DNA of 64,000 nt, taken from Afipia felis ATCC 53690 (GTDB taxonomy: Bacteria; Pseudomonadota; Alphaproteobacteria; Rhizobiales; Xanthobacteraceae). Where the stretch lies: contig NZ_KB375270.1 of assembly GCF_000314735.2 (NCBI RefSeq), positions 1,860,001 through 1,924,000 on the forward strand, read 5' to 3'. The notes beneath the pieces were generated by a model. That model did no database searches and was not told the DNA's origin. It saw only the letters and a list, made by a program, of their open reading frames with translations. Positions 35,096 through 43,657 of the stretch are shown here, in pieces. Numbering within the stretch: the stretch's first letter is position 1; each line of letters begins with the position of its first letter. Made by a program: the position numbers and the translations under genes.

Positions 35096-36327
35096 GCCGC
35101 CCTCTCCTCTGCATCCAACATCGCAACACGCACACGGCTGATTTCACCGTAGTTTTGATGGTAAGTAATCGTCTGCAACGATCGGCCCGAAAGAAAACCA
35201 GAACCAAAATGCCATGCGTCCTGCGGGATCGGTGCTTGATGCGATTCCATAATTACGCCGCCACCCTCGGTTGCAAACTTAGATTGGTGATGAATATGGA
35301 ATCCGTGAGCGTACCGGAACTTCGTCGCTCCCCAATCTTCAGCGCGACGGTGTGCCATGATCTGTGGCATGTCTTTCAACTTGGCTTCGTGGCCGTGCGT
35401 GGCCGCCAGTAGCACCTTGCCAAACCGATGATAGAAGAACAGCGACTGGTCTAAGTCGACTTCAACGCGAGGCTCGTTGCGATACCAAGCCCTCAAGAAC
35501 CATGCGATTGCTGGCGCGGTTTCTTCGTCGTGATTACCCTTGAGATTGCGAACAATCACCCGTCTGTTACGACGTAGCGCGGCGTCAACCGTGCGCACCA
35601 TAAGATTGCCGGCGGCCTCGACGATTTTTTGATGGCGCCCGTCAACGTCAAGCTGATTGGCAGATCTTGATGTCTGGTTTCTGTTGTTATCTGCGTGGGT
35701 TAGATCGCCGCCACCCAACACAATGGCCGTTCCGCTGGCCGGTGAGCGTTCAATGGCGTCTTCAATACCATCTCCAATCGAACGCTCCGCGATTTTCAAA
35801 TCCCAGTTGGTATTTGTCTCACGTTCCCATGCGAACATTCCGACATGCCAGTCATTGCAAGGCACCAGCGTTAGAAGGTCCGTGTCTGTAACTGCCGGAC
35901 ATTTTACTGGCTTGGCTGAAGGCTCGTAATTCTCGAAACGCTTTGCCAGAATGTCTGCAACATCGAGCGCAGACGGTTCCTCTCGCGTCTTCACCCACTT
36001 CTGAATCAACCGGCCTTCAGCATCGATCAGCGCGGACTCGCCCTTGATCGAGTGCCCATCTGGAACGGCGTATTCCTCGCCATGCTCCCTGACCTGCTTC
36101 GTCCAACTTCCGTCAGCAGCCTTGCTGGCGATCGACTTTAGGACGTACCCTGGCTTGGTTTCTTCAGGACCAAGCATCCCCCGCTCAGCAGCCCTACGCA
36201 GCCTGTTCTGTACGGTGCTGCGCGCAAGCCCTAACAAGTTAGCCGTGCGGCTTTGATCGCGCTCGCAGCCCTCGTATGCGGTAATGGTGGCCTTCAAAAC
36301 TTCATCAGAAATATCAGGCGTAGGCAT
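35092..36327 (-). CDS. Phage HTH plus calcineurin-like metallophosphoesterase
   Basis: 411 residues. The N-terminal Fis-like HTH (TAYEGCERDQSRTANLLGLA then RSTVQNRLRRAAERGML) is followed, from about residue 150, by a metallophosphoesterase domain: PCNDWHVGMF, GGGDLTHADN, LKGNHDEE, ATHGHEAK and HGFHIHH, giving the D-x-H, GD, GNHD and H-x-H motifs. It probably cleaves phosphodiesters in nucleic acid or nucleotides; the HTH suggests DNA contact. The start at 36327 precedes the HTH. Confidence 0.75.
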   Translation of the reverse strand: MPTPDISDEVLKATITAYEGCERDQSRTANLLGLARSTVQNRLRRAAERGMLGPEETKPGYVLKSIASKAADGSWTKQVREHGEEYAVPDGHSIKGESALIDAEGRLIQKWVKTREEPSALDVADILAKRFENYEPSAKPVKCPAVTDTDLLTLVPCNDWHVGMFAWERETNTNWDLKIAERSIGDGIEDAIERSPASGTAIVLGGGDLTHADNNRNQTSRSANQLDVDGRHQKIVEAAGNLMVRTVDAALRRNRRVIVRNLKGNHDEETAPAIAWFLRAWYRNEPRVEVDLDQSLFFYHRFGKVLLAATHGHEAKLKDMPQIMAHRRAEDWGATKFRYAHGFHIHHQSKFATEGGGVIMESHQAPIPQDAWHFGSGFLSGRSLQTITYHQNYGEISRVRVAMLDAEERAA

Positions 36328-36331
36328 CAGT

Positions 36332-36421
36332 TCACCGCCATTTTGGGAAAAGGAAGTACGCCGCAATAAGCACAAGCATGATCGCTCCTATCGTGTTGAC
36401 GGCGGTGTATGGATCAATCAT
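36332..36421 (-). CDS. 29-residue membrane peptide
   Basis: MIDPYTAVNTIGAIMLVLIA and a short basic end form one membrane helix. It overlaps the RlpA-like gene stop by 8 nt. The small size keeps the call modest. Confidence 0.4.
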   Translation of the reverse strand: MIDPYTAVNTIGAIMLVLIAAYFLFPKWR

Positions 36422-36767
36422 CGATTGTCACCTGCCCCGTGCCGCCCAAGCCGATAGCGCGCGCCGCGCCGTAAGACAGATCGATGCACCGGCCACGCAC
36501 GAACGGGCCGCGATCGTTCACGCGAACCGTGACGCAGCCGCGATGACACACCCGCAACCGCGTCCCGAACGGCAACGTCCTGTGCGCCGCGGTCATGGCG
36601 GACGGCTTCATGCGCTCGCCGGAAGCCGTCCGTTTGCCGCCATAGCCGTCACCAACGCCGTAATGCGAGGCGATGCAGCTACGCGCCGATACTGGCACAA
36701 CCGGTAAAACTGCCAGTAAACCAATGAAAATTAAGAGAATTTTTCTCAAAACGGCAAAACCCCACAT
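36414..36767 (-). CDS. RlpA-like double-psi beta-barrel protein
   Basis: 117 residues. A signal peptide (LLIFIGLLAVLPVVPVSA) precedes SHYGVGDGYGGKRTASGERM, LPFGTRLRVCHRGCVTVRVN and DRGPFVRGRCIDLSYGAARA. These are the DPBB motifs of RlpA septal lytic transglycosylases, including the catalytic Asp in NDRGP. It lies in the lysis cluster, so it may help open the peptidoglycan. The start is placed at 36767, before the signal peptide; the frame is open to 36896. Confidence 0.75.
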   Translation of the reverse strand: MWGFAVLRKILLIFIGLLAVLPVVPVSARSCIASHYGVGDGYGGKRTASGERMKPSAMTAAHRTLPFGTRLRVCHRGCVTVRVNDRGPFVRGRCIDLSYGAARAIGLGGTGQVTIDD

Positions 36768-36786
36768 GTCCAGATAAAGACAAATA

Positions 36787-36818
36787 CGGCTGGCAAACGG
36801 AATCTCCCGCGCCAGCCG
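36787..36818 (-). terminator. Hairpin between holin-like and RlpA-like genes
   Basis: CGGCTGGC (36787-36794) pairs with GCCAGCCG (36811-36818) across 16 nt. A weak T-rich run follows on the minus strand. It may attenuate transcription or mask the RlpA leader. Confidence 0.4.
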
Positions 36819-36843
36819 CAAATAAATTTTTGGGGTGTTTTGC

Positions 36844-37143
36844 CTAGCCCGGAGGCTTAGGCAGAAAATGTAGGAATAGGCTATCAAGGCGGTCACCGAG
36901 CCGGTTAATGGCGTCGGTGACCTCCTTCATAGCGTCCCGGCTGACGTACTCCGCAGCAACATGTTCTTTATGCGCGTTGAGGTCTTGGCAGACCGTCGTG
37001 GCTTTTGCGGAAGCGTTGGCGGCCAGTATCGCCGCAGCTTCGATCTTTCCGTCCTGTTTGGTGAGGCGACTCGACAGACGCCACACCCAGCCGCCGATTA
37101 AACCGATTGCCGCGATGATGGCGGCTGCTGTGATTTCCATCAT
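36844..37143 (-). CDS. Holin-like membrane protein with coiled coil
   Basis: 99 residues. One N-terminal membrane helix (ITAAAIIAAIGLIGGWVWRL) precedes a coiled-coil tail ending in DRLDSLFLHFLPKPPG. This resembles small phage proteins next to lysis genes. The start overlaps the upstream stop (TAATG). Confidence 0.55.
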   Translation of the reverse strand: MMEITAAAIIAAIGLIGGWVWRLSSRLTKQDGKIEAAAILAANASAKATTVCQDLNAHKEHVAAEYVSRDAMKEVTDAINRLGDRLDSLFLHFLPKPPG

Positions 37144-37424
37144 TAGCGCCACCCAGCACGCAGTTTATCGTACCAACTCAAAAAGCGATTCCCGCAACGC
37201 TGCATGACGACGGTCTGTACCCGGTCATCCTTCCAAAGCTCCTCAACCTCAGCAGCAGTCAGAGCCTTATTGGGGATGGCTACAGGACCGTGACGAAAGC
37301 ACGCCTGAATATCGGCTGGCACTGGTGGGAGTTGACCAGGTGCATCTGCCGGGCACCCACCAAGAAGCACGCCGCACAACAATAGCGCGCACGTTGTTGC
37401 CGACAGCGAAACAACTCTGTTCAT
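37143..37424 (-). CDS. Outer-membrane spanin-like lipoprotein (Rz1-like)
   Basis: 93 residues with a lipoprotein signal whose lipobox is LLGGC (Cys about 24), followed by a Pro-rich start of the mature protein (PADAPGQLPPVPADI). It overlaps the upstream Rz-like gene by 4 nt (ATGA). A two-gene spanin pair disrupts the outer membrane during lysis. Confidence 0.6.
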   Translation of the reverse strand: MNRVVSLSATTCALLLCGVLLGGCPADAPGQLPPVPADIQACFRHGPVAIPNKALTAAEVEELWKDDRVQTVVMQRCGNRFLSWYDKLRAGWR

Positions 37425-37837
37425 TTAATTTTCCCAATTCGTGCGGCTGCGTCCGCATCTAACGCAGGCGCGTCGTTCTTCGGAGTTTCCTTCGCCGACT
37501 TTCGAAGTTCGGTGACGTAGTTGTCGTCTTCGATTGCTTGTCCAGCCTCGTGCTCGTTGGCTGAGTTCACGGCGTCAGCGCGGCGCTCAAGAAGTTCAAT
37601 CCGGTCACGCGCCTGTTGAAGGCTGTAATGATCGCTCATAGCGCGGACGCCGATAAGCAAGCACAGCAGCCCTGTTGCCAATAGCGATACAAGCTTCGCG
37701 ACTGGAACGTATTGCCCCAGCACTGGAAACCATTTCAGAAGCGGGAAATATCCAACGACCAGTGCTGCAAGCAGGACCAATCCGATTGCGCAGAGCAGCC
37801 AGTACGACGTGACGATTGCGATAATGACTGACGTCAT
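37421..37837 (-). CDS. Inner-membrane protein, Rz-like spanin subunit candidate
   Basis: 138 residues. Two N-terminal hydrophobic segments (SYWLLCAIGLVLLAALVVGY and KLVSLLATGLLCLLIGV) are followed by a periplasmic coiled coil (QQARDRIELLERRADAVNSA). Classical Rz has one segment, so the call is inferred from the lipoprotein partner and the adjacent endolysin. Confidence 0.55.
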   Translation of the reverse strand: MTSVIIAIVTSYWLLCAIGLVLLAALVVGYFPLLKWFPVLGQYVPVAKLVSLLATGLLCLLIGVRAMSDHYSLQQARDRIELLERRADAVNSANEHEAGQAIEDDNYVTELRKSAKETPKNDAPALDADAAARIGKIK

Positions 37838-37915
37838 CTAGCGAGGACTCCAGATTGATATAACGAGAATAAAAACTACAATCGCCGCAGCGATGCCGAT
37901 CGGACCGAGGAACAT
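37838..37915 (-). CDS. 25-residue membrane peptide
   Basis: MFLGPIGIAAAIVVFILVIS followed by IWSPR. The stop abuts the next ATG (TAGATG). One hydrophobic helix is present; an alternative overlapping frame starting at 37971 cannot be excluded. Confidence 0.4.
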   Translation of the reverse strand: MFLGPIGIAAAIVVFILVISIWSPR

Positions 37916-37967
37916 AGCGCGCTCCCCGTACTGGATGGTTCTGCTGGCGGCGCAGGCATGGTGACAA

Positions 37968-38513
37968 TCATTCGAAGTCGCCCTCCTTCACACCCTGCAA
38001 GCAAAGCTCACGCTCGGATACGCGAGGGTCGCCACGCAGGCCGCTGCGGCGCGCAATCAAGCCCTTGCGGATTTGTCCATCGGAGCGGATGTACCATCCA
38101 GCGAAGGCATTGCAGCCCGCTTCATAGTCACCCTCGTTCATGCGGACCATCATCGGAGAGCGGCACACAGCAGCGATCCCGGCGTTATAGGCGCCATCGA
38201 CGAGAGCGGCCCAGATCTTCACCGGGAAGATGCGCGTGGCGCACTTGGCTACGCCATTCACGTAATGAGGGAGGCTTTTCTTGATCGCCTCGTCGCACTC
38301 AACCTTCGTGAACCGTTGCCCAACGCGCACATCGCCAAACTCATCCGTCTGACCGTAGCAGTATGTCACCGGATGTCCGGTCCCGATCGCATCGCGGCGG
38401 GCAACCTTGTCCATGCCTTCCCAGCTTGTGGTGACTGGAATAACTGCACCAATAATTGCAGCCATAAGTGCCGCGGAAATCACTACGCCCTTTTTTGCGA
38501 CGGGGCGGCTCAT
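37968..38513 (-). CDS. Phage endolysin, GH24 lysozyme with SAR-type N-terminus
   Basis: 181 residues. The N-terminal weakly hydrophobic segment (VVISAALMAAIIGAVIPVTT) fits a signal-arrest-release anchor. The catalytic triad of T4-type lysozymes follows as E-x8-D-x-T in WEGMDKVARRDAIGTGHP with YCYGQT, and WAALVDGAYNAGIAAVCRSP is in the C-terminal lobe. It degrades peptidoglycan after release from the membrane. Its start overlaps the holin stop (ATGA). Confidence 0.88.
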   Translation of the reverse strand: MSRPVAKKGVVISAALMAAIIGAVIPVTTSWEGMDKVARRDAIGTGHPVTYCYGQTDEFGDVRVGQRFTKVECDEAIKKSLPHYVNGVAKCATRIFPVKIWAALVDGAYNAGIAAVCRSPMMVRMNEGDYEAGCNAFAGWYIRSDGQIRKGLIARRSGLRGDPRVSERELCLQGVKEGDFE

Positions 38514-38725
38514 TGCTCAGTCCCCGGCTGCTTTAGCAAACGAGCAACGCCGAACGAAAAGATGATGAGGAAGCCAATGCCGAAGAAAATCGGCGCCGGA
38601 ATGCTTCCGGCCAGTCCAAGCCAAAGAGCCGCAACCGTTCCTACGGCTGTCCAGAAAATGGCCACCCGCATAGACCAAAGGCGCTTGGCCTCGGCCCACA
38701 CGTTAGGGATAAATCGAATAGACAT
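38510..38725 (-). CDS. Putative holin
   Basis: 71 residues with two membrane helices (MRVAIFWTAVGTVAALWLGL and IPAPIFFGIGFLIIFSFGVA) and a basic/polar end. It sits directly before the endolysin with a 4-nt overlap, the classic holin-lysin order. Function is inferred from position and topology. Confidence 0.65.
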   Translation of the reverse strand: MSIRFIPNVWAEAKRLWSMRVAIFWTAVGTVAALWLGLAGSIPAPIFFGIGFLIIFSFGVARLLKQPGTEQ

Positions 38726-38827
38726 AGCTCTCCGAGGCGGTTAACCGCGGCTGAAATGTGGATTTTGGGAGTTCGCTCGGGGCGATAAATGCGCTAGAGT
38801 TGCGTCAGCGCTCAGAAAGGTAATGTA

Positions 38828-38983
38828 ATGGTTGTTTTACAGGTTACCCTCGCGGCTTTCTTGATCTTGGTCATAGCATTCCCGCTCATTATGAGCAGTG
38901 AAATTGGCCGCAAGATTCGTCTGCGTATTTTCTTCAATGGCGACGAAAATGCGATGGCGAAGGACGAGTGGCGACGATCCTGA
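38828..38983 (+). CDS. 51-residue membrane protein on the opposite strand (moron-like)
   Basis: AAGGTAAT precedes the ATG. One membrane helix (LAAFLILVIAFPLIMSSEIG) is followed by a charged tail (RKIRLRIFFNGDENAMAKDE). It lies between the tailspike and holin genes but reads the other way, the usual position of an autonomously expressed lysogenic cargo gene. The function is unknown. Confidence 0.6.
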   Translation: MVVLQVTLAAFLILVIAFPLIMSSEIGRKIRLRIFFNGDENAMAKDEWRRS

Positions 38984-41302
38984 TTAGGACGCCGTCGTCA
39001 CCGCAACCCATGTCGTACCACCATTATTGACGTACATCCGAGTGCTGGTGCTTGAACCGTCCGTTCGAATGTAGAGCGATCCCTTTGCTGCCGAGAGCGT
39101 TGGTGCACCAGACCCAATAAAGATACCGAGATTTGCCGTCGACGTAAATTTCAAACCGACAGAAGTATCGCCACCAGCAGGTACCGCAGCAACAGGCCGA
39201 ACGGTGACGGCTTTATCTAAGTCCAACGAAAGATTTTCTTGAGCGTTATTCACACCCATCTGGAACGGGTGGTTAGTCGAAGTGTATAGACCACCCCTCC
39301 CAAGCGACGACGATGCGAAAGAAACGAACTTACATGGTGTTCCTGACGTGTCAGAAACACTTGAGTAAACGCTTCCGGCTTTGCGGATTTGATACTCAGT
39401 ACCATCGTCGAAGGCGAGCGACTGGACAAATGAGCCTTCGACGCCGCTGGCTTTATAGAGAGCGTTCGACGTCAGGCTACCGTTCAAAGAAGCTGCCCGT
39501 GTCGTAGTAGTAGCCAGAAGGGATACAGTCCCGGTCTTGTTGCCGGCAAAATTATTATGCCCAAGCATAATTCCGCTGAGTGACGAGTTCTCTTCCTTAT
39601 AACCGTAGGTCTGAGTTCCGCTTGCGCCCTGCTGGTCGTAGCACCGATTTCCGATAAAAATCGAGTTGCTGGCGTTATACGTCGATGTCCCGTACCTCGC
39701 GATGATGCCGACACTGCCATTATCAAAGCAGAGATTTTCTGACACGATATTGGCGAAGCCGCCCATATCGATGCCCGCTCCCGCGTTCGAGAAACAGAGA
39801 TTAGCCGAGACGACAGTTTTCGGGGACCACGTTTCGATACCACCACAGACATAGCCATTAACGTCTGTGCCTGTGCCGCCGGAGCAGTGGTTCGCTTCGA
39901 TTACCAGAGTGTGGCACGTGGACGCCTGCTCAATCGTGATACCGGCGCCAAACTTCCAATTGGATATGCGGTTATGGGTTATCGTCGATTTGCTGCCGGA
40001 GAAATTTAAGGCCGTATTGATGAGATCATTGCGAGTAATCTCAATTGACGTATTTGCTGTACTATCCGAGCCAAGAATTCCTTGATTCTGGCTACTGGAT
40101 GCTGTCGTTAAAGAGATGGTGTTGTGGGCAATTCTGCCACGGGCGACACCGTTAAAGACGATGCCGAATTGGCCCATCTTCTTGATGATGTTGCGCTCGA
40201 TAATGATATCGGTCGCGTTGGTAAAGCGGATAGCAACACTGCCTGTCGACGTGAAGTCCCCGGCATCGATCGCCAAGTCGGTGACGCCACCACGATCAAC
40301 ACCAGTTCCTTCAATGATGGCTTGTGCCGTGTACGAGGCGGTTAAACGGATAGTGCTCGCACCTTCTCCAGCGCCAACGAGCCGGACATTATCCTTCATG
40401 ATGATCTGCGAACTGACTGCATAGCTGCCGGGCGGAAAATAGACGAAGCCGCCACCTGCTGTGTTGCAAGCGGAAATGGCCGAGTTGATACTTGACGTAT
40501 CGTCGGTGCTGTCGTCGCCCACAGCACCGTAGTCCTTGACGTTAAAGCCGATACCGCCGCCTCCACTGGGCGGATCAATCCATTCCGTGCCGGTGCCGCT
40601 ATCTCGCGCCAGCACCTGGCCTGTGCTGCCACCCGCTGGCACTCCTGCGCCGGCTGGCCCCTGCGCGCCCTTCAAATTGATGCCAGTATCCACCCAATCA
40701 AGCGGCGAACCGCCGAGCTGGTAGACGTCCAGGTCTGCGCTATCGCTATCGATCCACAGCGAGTTGGCTGGATAGTCTGTGCCCGGCTCTGCTGCCTGCA
40801 CAATCCACGTCGCGCCATCGGCGCCGGGGTCGCCCTGACCACCCGGAGAGCCAGGCTGCAGCACCCAGACGCCGCCGGTCTTTAGCCAGATTTTCCACGG
40901 GGTGACGTTGGTCTTGATCGCGCGGTTGCCATCCTCGCCAATCGACGGATCCGGTGCAGCTCCTTCTACGACGTACCAAACATTGGTGCCGTCCAACATC
41001 GCGAGTAGCGATGCTGAATCGTATCCAATAAGCGCGGTGTGATAGCGAAGCAGCGACGCTTTGAGAATGAGATACGACCCTGACGTCACCGCAGCGCCAG
41101 CCCATTCGGTGAAAAGCTCAGCGTGCGTGTCATCCGTGACAGTCTGGATGACGGCGAGCGAACCGCCTGCAAACAGATAGTCGCCATCCTTAACGCTGCT
41201 GGCCAATGATGTGCCGGAGAATACCGCAGTCGTGTCGCCGGGGGCGATCGTGAGTGTTCCGGTCTGATAAACAAAATCTGAAATAGAAAGGATGGTCGAC
41301 AT
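38984..41302 (-). CDS. Tailspike/tail-fibre protein with right-handed beta-helix
   Basis: 772 residues. An N-terminal domain and collagen-like segments (GSPGGQGDPGADGA; GAQGPAGAG) lead into a pectate-lyase-3-type beta-helix starting at IGFNVKDYGAVGDDSTDDTS and continuing through GGGFVYFPPGSYAVSSQIIM and many N-x-I/V rungs to about residue 580. A C-terminal domain with LYIRTDGSSTSTRMYVNNGG follows. It probably binds and may cleave a surface polysaccharide of the host. The start at 41302 replaces a longer frame to 41338. Confidence 0.85.
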   Translation of the reverse strand: MSTILSISDFVYQTGTLTIAPGDTTAVFSGTSLASSVKDGDYLFAGGSLAVIQTVTDDTHAELFTEWAGAAVTSGSYLILKASLLRYHTALIGYDSASLLAMLDGTNVWYVVEGAAPDPSIGEDGNRAIKTNVTPWKIWLKTGGVWVLQPGSPGGQGDPGADGATWIVQAAEPGTDYPANSLWIDSDSADLDVYQLGGSPLDWVDTGINLKGAQGPAGAGVPAGGSTGQVLARDSGTGTEWIDPPSGGGGIGFNVKDYGAVGDDSTDDTSSINSAISACNTAGGGFVYFPPGSYAVSSQIIMKDNVRLVGAGEGASTIRLTASYTAQAIIEGTGVDRGGVTDLAIDAGDFTSTGSVAIRFTNATDIIIERNIIKKMGQFGIVFNGVARGRIAHNTISLTTASSSQNQGILGSDSTANTSIEITRNDLINTALNFSGSKSTITHNRISNWKFGAGITIEQASTCHTLVIEANHCSGGTGTDVNGYVCGGIETWSPKTVVSANLCFSNAGAGIDMGGFANIVSENLCFDNGSVGIIARYGTSTYNASNSIFIGNRCYDQQGASGTQTYGYKEENSSLSGIMLGHNNFAGNKTGTVSLLATTTTRAASLNGSLTSNALYKASGVEGSFVQSLAFDDGTEYQIRKAGSVYSSVSDTSGTPCKFVSFASSSLGRGGLYTSTNHPFQMGVNNAQENLSLDLDKAVTVRPVAAVPAGGDTSVGLKFTSTANLGIFIGSGAPTLSAAKGSLYIRTDGSSTSTRMYVNNGGTTWVAVTTAS

Positions 41303-41369
41303 TAATACCCCTTTCACCCCGGCCAGAGACCAGAGCAAAGCGATGGTGTGTTTATTGGGCTGTATGCGC

Positions 41370-41729
41370 TTACGCGCTCGTTAGGGCCGACAATGCTGCG
41401 TCGATTTCGGCAGGCGTCTTTGCCGCTTCGACGGCAAGCAGGCTGCGCTGGCGCTCTAGTTCGCGAGCGTCTGCCGCCGCAATAGGGCACGGCTTGGCCA
41501 AGACAATATCCGAAAGTTCTGCCACCGTGATGTCGCGCAATTCCGCTTCCTGAGAGAACGCATCCGGCGCTGGTTCGCCAGCCTTCACTTGCGCAGCTAT
41601 TTCGCGCTTACGAGTATGCACCGCATCGATTGAAGCCGACTGCGCCGATATGTTGGCAAAATGCACATTTACAGCATCGCGCGCATTATCGATCCGAGTC
41701 GACATTGAAGAGGACAATGAAATCTTCAT
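41370..41729 (-). CDS. Phage protein, coiled coil, tail region
   Basis: 119 residues, helical throughout (DNARDAVNVHFANISAQSAS; ELERQRSLLAVEAAKTPAEI). It overlaps the upstream stop (ATGA). It may be an assembly or chaperone protein for the adjacent fibre, but this is inferred from position only. Confidence 0.5.
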   Translation of the reverse strand: MKISLSSSMSTRIDNARDAVNVHFANISAQSASIDAVHTRKREIAAQVKAGEPAPDAFSQEAELRDITVAELSDIVLAKPCPIAAADARELERQRSLLAVEAAKTPAEIDAALSALTSA

Positions 41730-42169
41730 TGCGCCACCACCTGAACGGAAGTCGGAAGGTACTTTGCACCAGCCGTTACGTGTACTATGTAGGTCGTTTG
41801 GTCAGAAGCTGAGAGTTCGATCTCACCGTCGCTGACCACATCGTCGAATTCAATTCCGACATCTGAGATGATGGTGACTTTTGCGCCAACGGGGACGCTA
41901 GAAATTTTTGCGATGTCTGCGCCGTTCGCGGTGATGGAGGTTTTGTCGGCGGCTAGTGGAATTTCACTCGCATTACACAGGCAATCATTATGCGAAACCC
42001 CAGCAGCTTTCTTCTCTACATCGACGTATTGCTCGACCGGATTAAACGAAAACTCTCCCTCAAGGAAAATCCATTGATCACCCGCGTCTGTCATGGTTTT
42101 CCCGTAGTTCGCGTCTGGTCCGTTGATTGAGTGCAAGATGTTTCCAAATTCGTCATGCACGACATACAT
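41726..42169 (-). CDS. Phage tail protein with Ig-like domain
   Basis: 147 residues. The C-terminal half (LAADKTSITANGADIAKISS, then VPVGAKVTII) resembles a bacterial Ig-like fold. The N-terminal MYVVHDEFGNILHSINGPDA is typical of small phage tail proteins. The start at 42169 lies 9 bp after the upstream stop. Confidence 0.55.
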   Translation of the reverse strand: MYVVHDEFGNILHSINGPDANYGKTMTDAGDQWIFLEGEFSFNPVEQYVDVEKKAAGVSHNDCLCNASEIPLAADKTSITANGADIAKISSVPVGAKVTIISDVGIEFDDVVSDGEIELSASDQTTYIVHVTAGAKYLPTSVQVVAQ

Positions 42170-42177
42170 GCTGCACC

Positions 42178-42756
42178 TCAGTTGTAGTTTAAAACTAGGT
42201 ATTTGACCGTGATGGTGCTCGAGCAGGCTGTCACGATATCCAAGTGGTCTGCATATGCGCTTGGATAGGCGGCCATGGCGCTCCAAATCATTGAAACGCC
42301 GTTTGCATCGCCGCCGGCGAAATCAGGAACCTTCCAAATTCCAGTGCCGTAGGAACTATCTAACGCAGAAGCAGAGGCCGCTCCCATATCTTCGTAAACT
42401 GGTGAGTGCCACGCGCTGTTGAGGTAGGACGCCGTCTCTGTCGTATACCCAACGAGAGGTATGATCCATGATGGAGCAGAAGCAATGATAAAAGCGACCG
42501 GATAAGGATTGATCGTTTGCCCGTAAGGGATAGATGTTGTTTTTCGAATGCCGGGCCTTGCGTTGTCTTTCGACCTATAACCATTGGCTGGAGTAATGGT
42601 CGTTGAGCCTTGTAGAACCAGCTTCGGATTCTTGGCATCTGAACTGAATGCCATGTTCATGATGTCGGCGTAGAAAACATCCTGCCCCGGCTTCGATACC
42701 CAAAGCCCTTTGGCCGTTTTGGCGAAGTTATTTCCAGTCATTACGCGGCGGGTCAT
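42178..42756 (-). CDS. Tail-tip protein, third member of a tandem VSKPG family
   Basis: 192 residues. The N-terminus MTRRVMTGNNFAKTAKGLWV followed by SKPGQDV matches the two upstream genes at R-x-(M/I)-x-G-N and VSKPG; the rest is divergent and beta-rich. It overlaps the neighbour by 4 nt. It is likely a receptor-contact protein attached through the shared N-terminus; no database family is claimed. Confidence 0.6.
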   Translation of the reverse strand: MTRRVMTGNNFAKTAKGLWVSKPGQDVFYADIMNMAFSSDAKNPKLVLQGSTTITPANGYRSKDNARPGIRKTTSIPYGQTINPYPVAFIIASAPSWIIPLVGYTTETASYLNSAWHSPVYEDMGAASASALDSSYGTGIWKVPDFAGGDANGVSMIWSAMAAYPSAYADHLDIVTACSSTITVKYLVLNYN

Positions 42757-43226
42757 GCGTCAACTCGCGCGTTAAAAATCGCCCAATTCGCGACGAAATA
42801 GAATTGAGTTATGATTGCACCGCCAGCGGTCCTGGTGTCCTCCGCACTCGTACAAGTGAGTGTTAAAGCGCCGGATACGATCTTCATATCAAGCCGCGTT
42901 AAACCATCGAATGCGGCATCGCCCTGATTAGAATTTCCAGAGCTTGAATTATACAGCCACATCGTAACTGAAGCCCACATCTGCAAATGTGAGTACGCCG
43001 CATATTCTGATGGCAGAGATACTGTATTCGCTTGCGCGACGTTTGGAGCCTTGCCGCGAAGCACTTCTGTCGTTCCGTTCAGAACTTTCTGATACGCGAT
43101 AGATGAGCTGTCATATACGAACTGCCCAGGCTGCGCTGTCGTTACGTAGATGCCAGGCTTTGAGACATATATGCCGTAGTTTCCAGATACCGGATGCTTG
43201 CCACGGATAACGCGAGGAATGCTCAC
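42753..43226 (-). CDS. Tail-tip protein, second member of a tandem VSKPG family
   Basis: 157 residues starting MSIPRVIRGKHPVSGNYGIY followed by VSKPGIYV. Only the first 30 residues resemble the neighbours; the remainder (LQMWASVTMWLYNSSSGNSN) is a different beta-rich domain. Coupled by overlapping stop/start codons. Confidence 0.6.
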   Translation of the reverse strand: MSIPRVIRGKHPVSGNYGIYVSKPGIYVTTAQPGQFVYDSSSIAYQKVLNGTTEVLRGKAPNVAQANTVSLPSEYAAYSHLQMWASVTMWLYNSSSGNSNQGDAAFDGLTRLDMKIVSGALTLTCTSAEDTRTAGGAIITQFYFVANWAIFNARVDA

Positions 43227-43657
43227 GATTCACCTATCGCAAAAACACTATAAGCAAACCAAGTACCTGTCGGATCGTAAAACGACTTGGTATTGTAATA
43301 AGGAATCTCAAACGCCCGCACTGTCAGCGATGATTCATCAATAATGCCGACAGCGGGGATCCAGCGATGAACGCGAATTCCATTCGTGAAGTTACGAATG
43401 TTGTAAAGCGTGAGGCTTGTCCCATCCCACGGGTAGATGAAGAAGATCGGGACATACGCCATTGTCGGGAATGTAACGGGACTTCCGCCACACTGAACCA
43501 ACCCAGACGCGACGACGGACCCGATGAAATCCATATTGGTATCGAGTGCGATATTGTCTGAGCCAACCGCTTCGGTGATGGCATCATAGCCGGGCTTCGA
43601 CACTCGAAATCCAGGACTTGCTCCGCCGAAATTTCCGCCGACTATCCGCCTAGTCAC
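43223..43657 (-). CDS. Tail-tip protein, first member of a tandem VSKPG family
   Basis: 144 residues starting MTRRIVGGNFGGASPGFR and VSKPGYDA. The C-terminal part (YVPIFFIYPWDGTSLTLYNI) is unlike its paralogues. It overlaps the gpJ-like remnant by 8 nt. Confidence 0.6.
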   Translation of the reverse strand: MTRRIVGGNFGGASPGFRVSKPGYDAITEAVGSDNIALDTNMDFIGSVVASGLVQCGGSPVTFPTMAYVPIFFIYPWDGTSLTLYNIRNFTNGIRVHRWIPAVGIIDESSLTVRAFEIPYYNTKSFYDPTGTWFAYSVFAIGES

